Assembly (NCBI GenBank): GCA_003247835.1
Contig: QJYB01000060.1
Span: forward strand, 1-60,212
Origin: Gammaproteobacteria bacterium
Lineage (GTDB): Bacteria; Pseudomonadota; Gammaproteobacteria; Pseudomonadales; Azotimanducaceae
Length of the DNA: 60,212 bases
Reading direction: 5' to 3'
The notes beneath the pieces were generated by a model. The model worked only from the letters and a program-made list of their open reading frames with translations. It ran no database searches and was not told where the DNA came from. Below are positions 43,582 through 53,055 of the stretch, piece by piece (within the stretch, counting starts at the first letter, position 1; each line of letters begins with the position of its first letter). The position numbers and the translations under genes were made by a program.

Positions 43582-46500
43582 ATGGCGAAGAGCCGAGAAC
43601 ATTTTGCCCTCGACTGGATCAAGGGGGAGCTCCTCGAAACCCTGAACGACGCCCGCGAGGCGCTGGAAGCGTTCGTCGAGTCCGATCGGGATCAGACCCG
43701 TATGCGTGCCTGTCTGACCGGTCTGCACCAGGTACACGGTACCCTGGTCATGCTGGAGCTCGCAGGCGTCACGCTGCTCGCGGACCATCTCGAGCGCCTT
43801 GCTCAGCAGATGCTTTCCGGGCGAATCGACGACGAGCACGGTGCCGCTCAGATTCTGATGCAGGGCATCCTGGAGCTGCCCGGCCATCTTGACGAGATTC
43901 AGGCAGGCGGCACCGACAGCCCGCGAACGGTCGCCGGTCTGGTCAACGACATCCGCGCGCATCTCGGTGAGCCGCCGCTCGCACTGGCCAGTCCGGTAGC
44001 GTCCATCACCCGCAGTGCGTCTGCGGCATCCCTCTCGCGCTTTGAAGACATCGACGGTGCCGAAAAGACCCGGAAGATCCGGGCTGCTTACCAGCAGGTC
44101 CTGCTGTCCATTCTGAAAGGCGAGGCCGTCGCCGGCTCCGTCGACATGCTCACCAAGGTTGCCCGGAGCCTGCAGCGAGTCTGTCAGGGCACGCCCCACG
44201 AACAGCTGTGGGAAGCTTTTGGAGAGTTCGTCGCGAGTCTTGCTTCCCACGAAGGTCCACTCGATGCGGACAGCATCAAGCTGCTGCGCCGGGTCGACTC
44301 GGAAATCCGACTGCTCGGTCAGGACGGCGTGGACTCCCTGCGGGAGCCCGTCTCCGTCGAGCTCATGCGGCAGCTGATCGATGCCGCTGCTGAGCGTGGA
44401 CACGACGATGCGTCGCTTTCCCGGCTACGCGAATCGCTGGAAGACGCCGGTGAATCAGAAGAAGCGATCAGCCCGACCGGTCGACAGGCACTCTCCAGTG
44501 CGGCTGCTGCGCTCCGGGAAGAGCTACTGCTGGTCAAGGACAAGCTCGACCTGATCGTCCGCGCTGGCGGTGATGCGGGAGGTCAGCTTCAGGATCTGAT
44601 CGCGCCGCTCAAGCAGATCGGCAGCACACTGTCACTGCTCGGCTTCGAGAGCTCGAGAGCCATCGTCGCGGATCAGATCGAGGTGCTCACCCAGGCCGAC
44701 GAAGGCGGCGGCCTGGACTCGGCGGGTCTCATGAACGTTGCCAGTGCCCTGGTCCAGGTGGACGAGAATCTGGCCAGCTTCGGCCTGGGCGGCAAGAACG
44801 AAGTCGAGAAGATCGTCGACGAAGCCCAGCGGGCCGTCACCGTGGAGGCACGGCAGGGCCTCGACCAGGTCAAGCAGGATGTTGTGGATTTCATCTCCTC
44901 GGAGTGGGATCCCCGGCATCTCAGGGAGACGCCCCAGCGCATCTCGGCCATCTGCGGCGCACTCGAGATCATTCCGCTGTCCCGGGCGGCAAAACTGCTC
45001 GCCCGGTGCGGCGGTTACGTCGCCACCAGCCTGGCCGGAGGGCATACGCCCAGCTGGCAGGAGATGGATCGTTTCGCGGATGCGATCAGCGGCCTGGACT
45101 ACTATCTGGAGCGGATCGGCGAGGCCACGAGCTATGGTGTCGAGGACGTACTCGATCTGGTGGAGCGGTCTCTAGAGGCACTGGATGCAGCAACTCCGGT
45201 CGAAGCGCGGCCGGCTGTTGATGCGCGTCCCGCCGCTGATGCGGGTTCGACCGCCGGTCGCGAGGATACGCGCCCACCGGCCGTCGCGGCCTTCGCCGGA
45301 GAGGTCGAAGCGGAGACCGTCCTGCCCGGTGACATCGAGGACGAGGCGGAAGAGCCTTCGCTCGAGATGGACGAAGATCCGGGCTTCGACCTGAGCAGCA
45401 CGGATTTCGACCGTCTGGACGGGCGGGCAGCGGCCGCTGGCTCGTCGTCACGGGTGGTGGCAGAGCAACCTCGCGAAGAGGAGGTGCCGGAAGCCGACGT
45501 TGACGAGACCGAACACGCGGATGTCGTTGACCGGCGACCACCGCTCGCTGCTGAGTCGGAGACGGTGCTGACGCTGCCGGCGGGCCATTCACCCCGGGTC
45601 GACCCCTCTCTCAAGGACAGCTTCGAGTCCGACGAGGAGATCGTCGAGATATTCGTCGAAGAAGTGGATGAGGTGCTCCAAACCATCGACGAGTGGCTGC
45701 CGGTCTGGTCAGCCGAACTCCAGCACGAGGAGGCGCTCACCGAGGTCCGGCGCGCCTTCCATACGCTCAAGGGAAGCGGGCGCATCGTCGGGGCCAATGT
45801 CATCGGCGAGCTGGCCTGGTCCGTAGAGAACATGCTCAACCGGTTGATCGACGGCACGGTGGAGCCGACGCCGCAGTTCGGCGCCGTCGTGGCGCAGGCT
45901 CGTGCCCTGGTACCGACGCTCAAGGATGCCTTCGAAACCCAGCAGGCACCGGATATGAGCCCGGTAGGTCTGATCATGGAGCTGGCGGACATACTGGCTT
46001 CCGGCGGTACCCTGGAAGAGGCGGAGGCCGCGCCTGCGGAGACGGCCGCGGAACCGGCAGCCCCAGTTGCGCCACCTTCGGAAGAACGTGCGCCGGAAAC
46101 CGTCACGGAAGAAGACGAATCGCTGACGATCTTTCTCGGCGAAGCCGACACGCATCTTGAGGTCCTCACTGGTGGGCTTTCCGATGGCGGCGTGCTGGTG
46201 GACGAATCCTTCGTCAGGGCGCTGCATACGCTGTCGGGCAGTGCGGGCATGGCCGACTTCTCGACCATCGAGGATCTGGCTCGACCGACCTACGAGCTTG
46301 CGTCCGCCCTGCGCGGCGCCAGCGACACGGAGGTGACCGGTGCGGCAGCAGACTACCTGCAGCGTGCAATCGGGGCGCTCCATGATGCGCTGATCGCGCT
46401 GCGCGATGGCGAAGAGCCGGCGGATCAGCTGCAGCTCATTGCCGAAGCGGACCATCTGATCGTTGCCGCCAACGAGGCCGCTGAGGCGGGCGACACCTCC

Positions 46501-49491
46501 AACCGAATGGCGCTCATGTCGCTGGACGGGCTGGCCGAGGTGATGGGTGCAGACGAGTTTCTGCGCAGCTGGAAGGACGGCACCATGGATCTGGCCTACG
46601 GCGACCGGCTGATCCAGGCGCTCACCGAGATTCAGGAGACGGCAGCGGAAAACGGGGCCGAGCCCATCGCGGGTCTCGCGCAGGCGCTCGCCGGCGCGCT
46701 CGGCCGGCTGGCGGATGACACGCTAGGTGAGTCCGTCTTCCGGGCCCTGCGTCGGGGCCACGAACGCCTCATGGATCTGTTTGATGCGCTGGCCGCGGAG
46801 CAGAGCCTTCCGGGCGTCGACGATACCATCGCCATGCTCGACGCGCTCGGTTACGGCGGTGCCTATGCAGACGAGGCTCTCGAAGAGCCCGGCACACGTG
46901 GGGGTGCTCCCAATGTGGTCGCCTTCCCCAAGGACAGCCGCGGCGAAGACGAGGAAATCGATCTCGACGCGCTCGATGATGCGGATGCGGATGCCGAGGT
47001 CGAAGACACCGGTGTACGCGATGCCGAAGCGCACGACGTGGAGGTTGCACGGTCCCGGGTTCGTGTGGAACAGGATCGCGTCGCGGAGATGGAGATTCCG
47101 GCCGCCGCGATTCCTGTGGCGGCGTCAGCCGATGCGGTGGCGGAGCTGCTGCCTGAAGAGGTGGATGACGAGATCATCGAGGTGTTCTTCGAGGAGGCCG
47201 ACGAGATTCTCGAAGGCCTCGAGGAAAACATTCATCGGTGGTCTTCGGAACCGGACAACCGCCTCTACCTGGAACACCTCCTGCGCGGGCTGCACACGCT
47301 GAAAGGCGGTGCGCGGTTGTCGGGTCTGACCAAGCTCGGTGATGCCACGCACCAGTTCGAGTCGTTCCTTATCGACGTTCAGAACGCCGCCGGAGCTCAG
47401 GACGACCGGTTCTTCGAGGACCTGCACGCCCGCTACGACGGCATCACCAACCTGCTCTCGGTCATCCGTCGGGCGCTGGCAGGTGAGCCGGTCAGCCTGC
47501 CGGATGCCGAGGTGCCGGTTGCGGCGCCGACCGCAACCCCAGGCAGGACACCGGCGCCACCCGCCGAGCGGGCCGCACCACCTGCCGGAGCGGGCAGACC
47601 CGCCGGTGCAGGCACGACCGCCAGAGCACCATCGAAGCCGGAACCCGAAGCCGGGGCGACCAGGGAGGAACCGCTCGACACCCGGTCCGGTCAGGAAATG
47701 GTGCGTGTCGGTGCCGGGTTGCTGGAAGAACTGGTCAACCTGGCAGGCGAGAGCTCCATCGTCCGCGCCCGCGTCGAGCAGGGCATGAGTGACTTCACGG
47801 GCGCGCTGGAGGAGATGGAGACCACCATCGAACGTCTCCGCGAGCAGCTCCGCCGGCTCGAGATCGAAACCGAAGCGCAGATCCTGTTCCGTCAGGACCG
47901 CCCCGACGGTCCTGCCTACACCAATTTCGACCCGCTGGAAATGGATCGCTACTCCCAGCTCCAGCAGCTGTCCCGCGGCCTCTCTGAGAGCGCCTCGGAC
48001 ATGCTCGACCTGAAGGAAACGCTGCTGTTCAAGGCACGGGAATCCGAAACCCTGCTGCTTCAGCAGGCGCGGATCAACACCGAGCTGCAGGAAGGCCTCA
48101 TGCGCACGCGCATGGTGCCGTTCAGCCGTCTGTTACCGAGGTTGCGGCGAATCGTCCGCCAGGTATCCGCCGAGCTCGGAAAGGAAGTGGAATTCCACGC
48201 CTACAATGCGGAAGGTGAGCTCGACCGCAGCCTGCTAGAACGCATGGTGCCACCGCTCGAACACATGCTGCGCAATGCCGTGGACCACGGCATCGAGCCG
48301 CAGGAGCTTCGGTCCAACTTCGGCAAGCCCACCGCAGGTCGCATCGACCTGCGTCTGTCCCGGGAAGGTGGCGACGTGGTCATCGAGATCAGCGATGACG
48401 GTGCCGGTATCGACGTGGAGACCGTGCGCGCCAAAGCGGTGGAACGCGGCCTGATGGCGAAAGGTGCCACGCTCACCGACGAGGAAATCACGCAGTTCGT
48501 TCTCGCCCCTGGTTTTTCGACGGCCAAGTCCGTCACCCAGATCTCCGGGCGCGGTGTGGGCATGGACGTTGTGCACAGCGAGGTGAAACAGCTCGGCGGC
48601 AGCATTCAGATCGCTTCCCGCCCGGGCAAGGGCACCCGCTTCATCGTTCGGGTACCGTTCACCGTGTCGGTCAACCGGGCGCTCATGGTGTCGGTCGGTG
48701 ATGACTTCTACGCCGTGCCGCTCAACAACATCGAGGGGATCGTGCTGCTCTCGCCCGAGGAGCTCGAGCGACTCTACGCGCCGGACGGCAACACGTTCGA
48801 GTACGCCGGTATTCCGTATCGGGTGCGTTACCTCGGGCACTATCTGGGTCGTGAGTTCCGTGCGTCCAACCAGCAGAGCTCCGTCCCGGTGGTGCTGGTG
48901 CGCTCCGGTGACCATGCGGTCGCCGTGCACGTGGATGGTGTCCAGGGCAGCCGCGAGATCGTCGTGAAAAGCCTGGGTCCGCAGTTCGCGGGTGTGGGCG
49001 GTATCTCAGGGGCGACCATTCTCGGTGACGGCAGCGTGGTCGTCATTCTCGACCTGCTGGCCCTGATCCGGTCCCAGGGCGGCGAAGGGCTGGTCGCTAC
49101 CAGGCGGCAGCTGTCCGGTGCGGCCCGTACCCGCTGCGTGATGGTGGTCGACGACTCGGTGACCGTGCGCAAGGTGACCTCGCGCCTGCTGGAGCGGCAG
49201 GGCATGGACGTGATCGTCGCCAAGGACGGGGTCGAGGCGGTGGCGCTGTTGCAGGAACGGCGGCCGGACGTGATGCTGCTCGACATCGAGATGCCGCGCA
49301 TGGACGGCTTCGAGGTCGCGCGCCAGGTCCGGCACGACGAGCGCCTGTCCGATCTGCCCATCGTCATGATCTCCTCCCGGACCGGAGAGAAGCATCAGGA
49401 GCACGCAGCGGCACTGGGCGTGAACAGCTTCCTCGGCAAGCCGTTCCAGGAGAACGAGCTCCTGGAGACCATCGATCGGCTGGTGGACTGA
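43582..49491 (+). CDS. chpA: hybrid histidine kinase/response regulator ChpA (PilL)
   Basis: A 1969-residue CheA-type kinase. A degenerate Hpt-like segment (HQVHG, His about 49) starts the protein. Three Hpt modules follow with histidines at about 727 (FHTLKGSGR), 882 (LHTLSGSAG) and 1238 (LHTLKGGAR), separated by acidic Ala/Glu-rich linkers. Near 1350-1380 is a Pro/Ala linker, then dimerisation, the HATPase (RNAVDHG, Asn about 1565; DDGAGID; GRGVGMDVV), a CheW-like domain, and a receiver with phospho-Asp about 1901 (MLLDIEMPRMDGF). Pseudomonas ChpA is about 2470 aa with more Hpt modules. It should phosphorylate PilG and PilH. Confidence 0.95.
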   Translation: MAKSREHFALDWIKGELLETLNDAREALEAFVESDRDQTRMRACLTGLHQVHGTLVMLELAGVTLLADHLERLAQQMLSGRIDDEHGAAQILMQGILELPGHLDEIQAGGTDSPRTVAGLVNDIRAHLGEPPLALASPVASITRSASAASLSRFEDIDGAEKTRKIRAAYQQVLLSILKGEAVAGSVDMLTKVARSLQRVCQGTPHEQLWEAFGEFVASLASHEGPLDADSIKLLRRVDSEIRLLGQDGVDSLREPVSVELMRQLIDAAAERGHDDASLSRLRESLEDAGESEEAISPTGRQALSSAAAALREELLLVKDKLDLIVRAGGDAGGQLQDLIAPLKQIGSTLSLLGFESSRAIVADQIEVLTQADEGGGLDSAGLMNVASALVQVDENLASFGLGGKNEVEKIVDEAQRAVTVEARQGLDQVKQDVVDFISSEWDPRHLRETPQRISAICGALEIIPLSRAAKLLARCGGYVATSLAGGHTPSWQEMDRFADAISGLDYYLERIGEATSYGVEDVLDLVERSLEALDAATPVEARPAVDARPAADAGSTAGREDTRPPAVAAFAGEVEAETVLPGDIEDEAEEPSLEMDEDPGFDLSSTDFDRLDGRAAAAGSSSRVVAEQPREEEVPEADVDETEHADVVDRRPPLAAESETVLTLPAGHSPRVDPSLKDSFESDEEIVEIFVEEVDEVLQTIDEWLPVWSAELQHEEALTEVRRAFHTLKGSGRIVGANVIGELAWSVENMLNRLIDGTVEPTPQFGAVVAQARALVPTLKDAFETQQAPDMSPVGLIMELADILASGGTLEEAEAAPAETAAEPAAPVAPPSEERAPETVTEEDESLTIFLGEADTHLEVLTGGLSDGGVLVDESFVRALHTLSGSAGMADFSTIEDLARPTYELASALRGASDTEVTGAAADYLQRAIGALHDALIALRDGEEPADQLQLIAEADHLIVAANEAAEAGDTSNRMALMSLDGLAEVMGADEFLRSWKDGTMDLAYGDRLIQALTEIQETAAENGAEPIAGLAQALAGALGRLADDTLGESVFRALRRGHERLMDLFDALAAEQSLPGVDDTIAMLDALGYGGAYADEALEEPGTRGGAPNVVAFPKDSRGEDEEIDLDALDDADADAEVEDTGVRDAEAHDVEVARSRVRVEQDRVAEMEIPAAAIPVAASADAVAELLPEEVDDEIIEVFFEEADEILEGLEENIHRWSSEPDNRLYLEHLLRGLHTLKGGARLSGLTKLGDATHQFESFLIDVQNAAGAQDDRFFEDLHARYDGITNLLSVIRRALAGEPVSLPDAEVPVAAPTATPGRTPAPPAERAAPPAGAGRPAGAGTTARAPSKPEPEAGATREEPLDTRSGQEMVRVGAGLLEELVNLAGESSIVRARVEQGMSDFTGALEEMETTIERLREQLRRLEIETEAQILFRQDRPDGPAYTNFDPLEMDRYSQLQQLSRGLSESASDMLDLKETLLFKARESETLLLQQARINTELQEGLMRTRMVPFSRLLPRLRRIVRQVSAELGKEVEFHAYNAEGELDRSLLERMVPPLEHMLRNAVDHGIEPQELRSNFGKPTAGRIDLRLSREGGDVVIEISDDGAGIDVETVRAKAVERGLMAKGATLTDEEITQFVLAPGFSTAKSVTQISGRGVGMDVVHSEVKQLGGSIQIASRPGKGTRFIVRVPFTVSVNRALMVSVGDDFYAVPLNNIEGIVLLSPEELERLYAPDGNTFEYAGIPYRVRYLGHYLGREFRASNQQSSVPVVLVRSGDHAVAVHVDGVQGSREIVVKSLGPQFAGVGGISGATILGDGSVVVILDLLALIRSQGGEGLVATRRQLSGAARTRCVMVVDDSVTVRKVTSRLLERQGMDVIVAKDGVEAVALLQERRPDVMLLDIEMPRMDGFEVARQVRHDERLSDLPIVMISSRTGEKHQEHAAALGVNSFLGKPFQENELLETIDRLVD

Positions 49492-49492
49492 A

Positions 49493-49969
49493 TTGAACAA
49501 GATGGCAGCCCGCGTGGCCAACGAAGCGAACGAACTGTCGTGTGTCGTGATCCCGCTGGAGAGCACGCAGCTGCTGCTGCCCAATGTCTGCGTGGCCGAG
49601 ATCCTGCCGTGGCGCCGTGTGAAAGCCCTTTCGGAGACGCCAGCCTGGTGTCTGGGTCTGCTTGGCTGGCGGGGTGAGATGGTGCCCGTGGTCCGCTTCG
49701 AAACCCTGAATGGCAAACCGGGTCCGGCCCGCAAATCGGGACGCTGCATGGTGGTCATGAACCGGGCCCGAAACGCCAAGGGCCTGCCCTTCTACGCCCT
49801 CGCAGCGGAGGGCCTGCCCCGCCTCGTTCAGCTCACGGCTGAGGATCTGGCCAACGAACCGGGCAAGCTCGGCCCCGCCGAATCGGTGGTGGTGAAGCTC
49901 GGCACGGAGACGGCCGTGATCCCCAATCTCAATGTGCTCGAGACCGCCGTCGCAAGGCTCGTCCGCTGA
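49493..49969 (+). CDS. CheW-like protein, ChpC type
   Basis: A 158-residue single CheW domain. LSCVVIPLESTQLLLPNVCV, VAEILPWRRVKALSETPAW and LGLLGWRGEMVPVVRFE match ChpC-like second adaptors of the twitching pathway, which link additional receptors to ChpA. It starts at a TTG one base after the chpA stop, or at an ATG at 49502. Last gene of the operon; it converges on rsmE. Confidence 0.88.
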   Translation: MNKMAARVANEANELSCVVIPLESTQLLLPNVCVAEILPWRRVKALSETPAWCLGLLGWRGEMVPVVRFETLNGKPGPARKSGRCMVVMNRARNAKGLPFYALAAEGLPRLVQLTAEDLANEPGKLGPAESVVVKLGTETAVIPNLNVLETAVARLVR

Positions 49970-49976
49970 TATCCGT

Positions 49977-49994
49977 GGCACCTCTTGAGGTGCC
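49977..49994. terminator. hairpin between convergent cheW and rsmE
   Basis: GGCACCTC and GAGGTGCC form an 8-bp inverted repeat around TT, in a 37-base gap between two stop codons. It could terminate both transcripts, though there is no T-run on either side. Confidence 0.5.
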
Positions 49995-50006
49995 GCGCCT
50001 GCGCCT

Positions 50007-50744
50007 TCAGCGTTTCCAACCCCAGTCCTGCCGGATCGCGGCGAGTGCCGCCAGCGGTACCGTTTCGGCGCGCAGGATCAGTGCACCCAGACCCGTGGCG
50101 ATGACCGTTGGATCGGCCATGGCGATGATCCGTTCCCGTTCCGACCAGCCCCCTTCGGGTCCGACGACCACGGTGATCGGTGCCGGTGTGCTGCCGGCCT
50201 CGAGCGGCGGCTGACCCGGATCGAGAAACAGCGTACGGCCCGGTCGCGTCTGATCGAGCAGCGCGTTGAAGCCGTCGAGGCAGACGAGCTCCGGCAGCCA
50301 CAGCGACTCGCACTGCTCGGCCGCGCTGGCAATGACGCGGCTGAGGTGAGTCAGCTTGTTGTCGAGGCGACGGTCGTCGACCTTGACGTTGCACCGGTCC
50401 GTCTGCAGCAGCCAGATGGCCGTGACACCGAGCTCCACCGCCTTCTGCACCACCATGTCCATGGCACTGCCCTTCAGCCAGGCCTGAGCGAGGATGAGCG
50501 GTGAGGGCTGCGTCTCCGTGCGGACCAGCTCCGTTATCTTCACGGTCGCTTCGCGGGCCGACAGTCGTACCAGCATTGCCCGCCACTCGCGACCGCACCC
50601 GTCGAAGACACCGACCTCTGCGCCCGGCTTCAGGCGCAGCACCCTGGCCAGGTAGTGGGTCTGGTCGGGAGAGAGCTCGATGATCGTCCCGGCGGGAATG
50701 TCCGCCGACCCGCCCGGATCGGGCAGGTAGAGGCGATGCTTCAC
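50007..50744 (-). CDS. rsmE: 16S rRNA (uracil(1498)-N(3))-methyltransferase RsmE
   Basis: SPOUT-family SAM methyltransferase of 16S rRNA U1498; 245 aa. HYLARVLRLKPGAEVGVFDG is the N-terminal PUA-like part. KGSAMDMVVQKAVELGVTAI, the knot region VGPEGGWSERE and LGALILRAETVPLAALAAIR complete the trefoil SAM site. It starts with GTG at 50744, overlapping metF by 4 nt. Confidence 0.96.
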   Translation of the reverse strand: MKHRLYLPDPGGSADIPAGTIIELSPDQTHYLARVLRLKPGAEVGVFDGCGREWRAMLVRLSAREATVKITELVRTETQPSPLILAQAWLKGSAMDMVVQKAVELGVTAIWLLQTDRCNVKVDDRRLDNKLTHLSRVIASAAEQCESLWLPELVCLDGFNALLDQTRPGRTLFLDPGQPPLEAGSTPAPITVVVGPEGGWSERERIIAMADPTVIATGLGALILRAETVPLAALAAIRQDWGWKR

Positions 50745-51631
50745 GTATCGGAAACGCCGAATCCCAGGTTTTTACAGACAGCCCGGGAGACGCCCCAGCG
50801 GTTGAGCGTGTAGAAATGCAGGCCAGGTGCTCCGGCCGCGATCAGCTCTTCGCAGAGGCGGGTGAGGTACTCCGTGGTGAACGCCCGGATCGCCGTTTCG
50901 TCGCCGCCGAAACCCTCCAGGCGCTTCACCAGCCAGCGCGGCACGTCGGCGCCGCACTTCGCGGAGAAGCGGAGTATTCCTTCCAGGTTGGTGATCGGCA
51001 TGATACCCGGGTAGATGGGCACGTCGATCCCCGCCGCCCCGCAGCGATCCATGAAATCGTAGTAGGCGTGCGGGTTGTAGAAGTACTGGGTGATCGCCGA
51101 GTTCGCACCGGCGCCGACCTTGGCGGCGAAGAACTCGAGATCGGCCGCCGCCGATGCGGCGTCCGGATGCACCTCGGGATAGGCGGCCACCTCGATGTGG
51201 AAATAATCGCCCGAGTGCTCACGGATCCAGCGGACGAGAGACTCGGCGTTGTGCACGATGCGTCCCGCACCCATGCCGGATGGCAGATCGCCGCGAAGCG
51301 CCACGATCCGTTTGACACCCATTTCCCGATAGCGGTCGAGCAGGTCGAAGATGGCGCCCTGACTGTCCGCGCCGATGGACAGGTGCGGTGCGGCGTTGAC
51401 CCCGAGCGAGAGCAGCCGCGCCACGGTCTCCCGCGTGCCGTCCCGGGTCGAGCCGCCCGCCCCATAGGTGCAGGAAAAGAAGGCCGGGCCGGTTTCGTTG
51501 AGTCGGGCTACCACCCTGGTGAGGCTGTTCATCGCCGGTTCGGAGCGGGGTGGGAAGAACTCGAAAGACAGGCGCAGGTCGCCGCCGCCCTGACGGGTCG
51601 GTCTGGCGGGAGCAGTGGTGGTCTCGTTCAT
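50741..51631 (-). CDS. metF: methylenetetrahydrofolate reductase
   Basis: FAD enzyme reducing 5,10-methylene-THF to 5-methyl-THF for methionine synthesis; 296 aa, TIM barrel. LSFEFFPPRSEPAM, FFSCTYGAGGSTRDGT, RIVALRGDLPSGMG, ITQYFYNPHAYYDFMDRCG and YPGIMPITNLEGILRFS are the family motifs. It lies 51 bases after metK, grouping methyl-group supply and SAM synthesis. Its stop forms a GTGA with rsmE. Confidence 0.96.
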   Translation of the reverse strand: MNETTTAPARPTRQGGGDLRLSFEFFPPRSEPAMNSLTRVVARLNETGPAFFSCTYGAGGSTRDGTRETVARLLSLGVNAAPHLSIGADSQGAIFDLLDRYREMGVKRIVALRGDLPSGMGAGRIVHNAESLVRWIREHSGDYFHIEVAAYPEVHPDAASAAADLEFFAAKVGAGANSAITQYFYNPHAYYDFMDRCGAAGIDVPIYPGIMPITNLEGILRFSAKCGADVPRWLVKRLEGFGGDETAIRAFTTEYLTRLCEELIAAGAPGLHFYTLNRWGVSRAVCKNLGFGVSDT

Positions 51632-51682
51632 TTCCCGTTCCGTTGCTGGATCCCGCCACGCGTTCGACGGTGTGGGATGGTG

Positions 51683-52834
<1,152 letters not shown>

Positions 52835-53055
52835 GCTGTTTCCCTGCTCTTTTAGTAAGGAGATTCGACGGGTTTTGCTGCCCATCCCGGGCCAGGCGAG
52901 GGATTCTAACCGATTGATTCTCAGCGGACGTGGCAAATCTCGCCGCGAATGTGAGTTCATTAACGGCGTGCATCCCGGCTTGAATTGCGCTCATCAGCCC
53001 CATTAACGACAATAGCGCCCGCCACCTCAGGTGGCGCCTACACCTTGGGGGTGAC
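52835..53055. other. metK / tkt divergent spacer
   Basis: A 221-base spacer. On the metK side a TAGAAT at about 52914-52909 (minus strand) could be a -10, but no -35 fits. I looked for a SAM riboswitch and found no convincing multi-stem core. A 17-base palindrome at 53020-53036 lies next to tkt (separate entry). No gene is seen. Confidence 0.4.
53020..53036. repeat. REP-like palindrome upstream of tkt
   Basis: CGCCACCT-C-AGGTGGCG is a perfect 8-bp inverted repeat with one central base. Read on the minus strand it is preceded by GTAGG, the head sequence typical of REP elements, giving GTAGGCGCCACCTGAGGTGG. It could instead be an operator or a hairpin in the tkt leader, about 20 bases before the start codon. 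Confidence 0.5.

Noticed and set aside
45132-46268. Serine-rich open frame antisense to chpA
   Set aside because: Ser/Thr/Ala-rich low-complexity product caused by the codon pattern of the acidic ChpA linkers; no start signal or domain.
52835-53055. SAM riboswitch upstream of metK
   Set aside because: Only one clear palindrome (near tkt) and no conserved multi-helix core could be seen by eye; a covariance-model search would be decisive.
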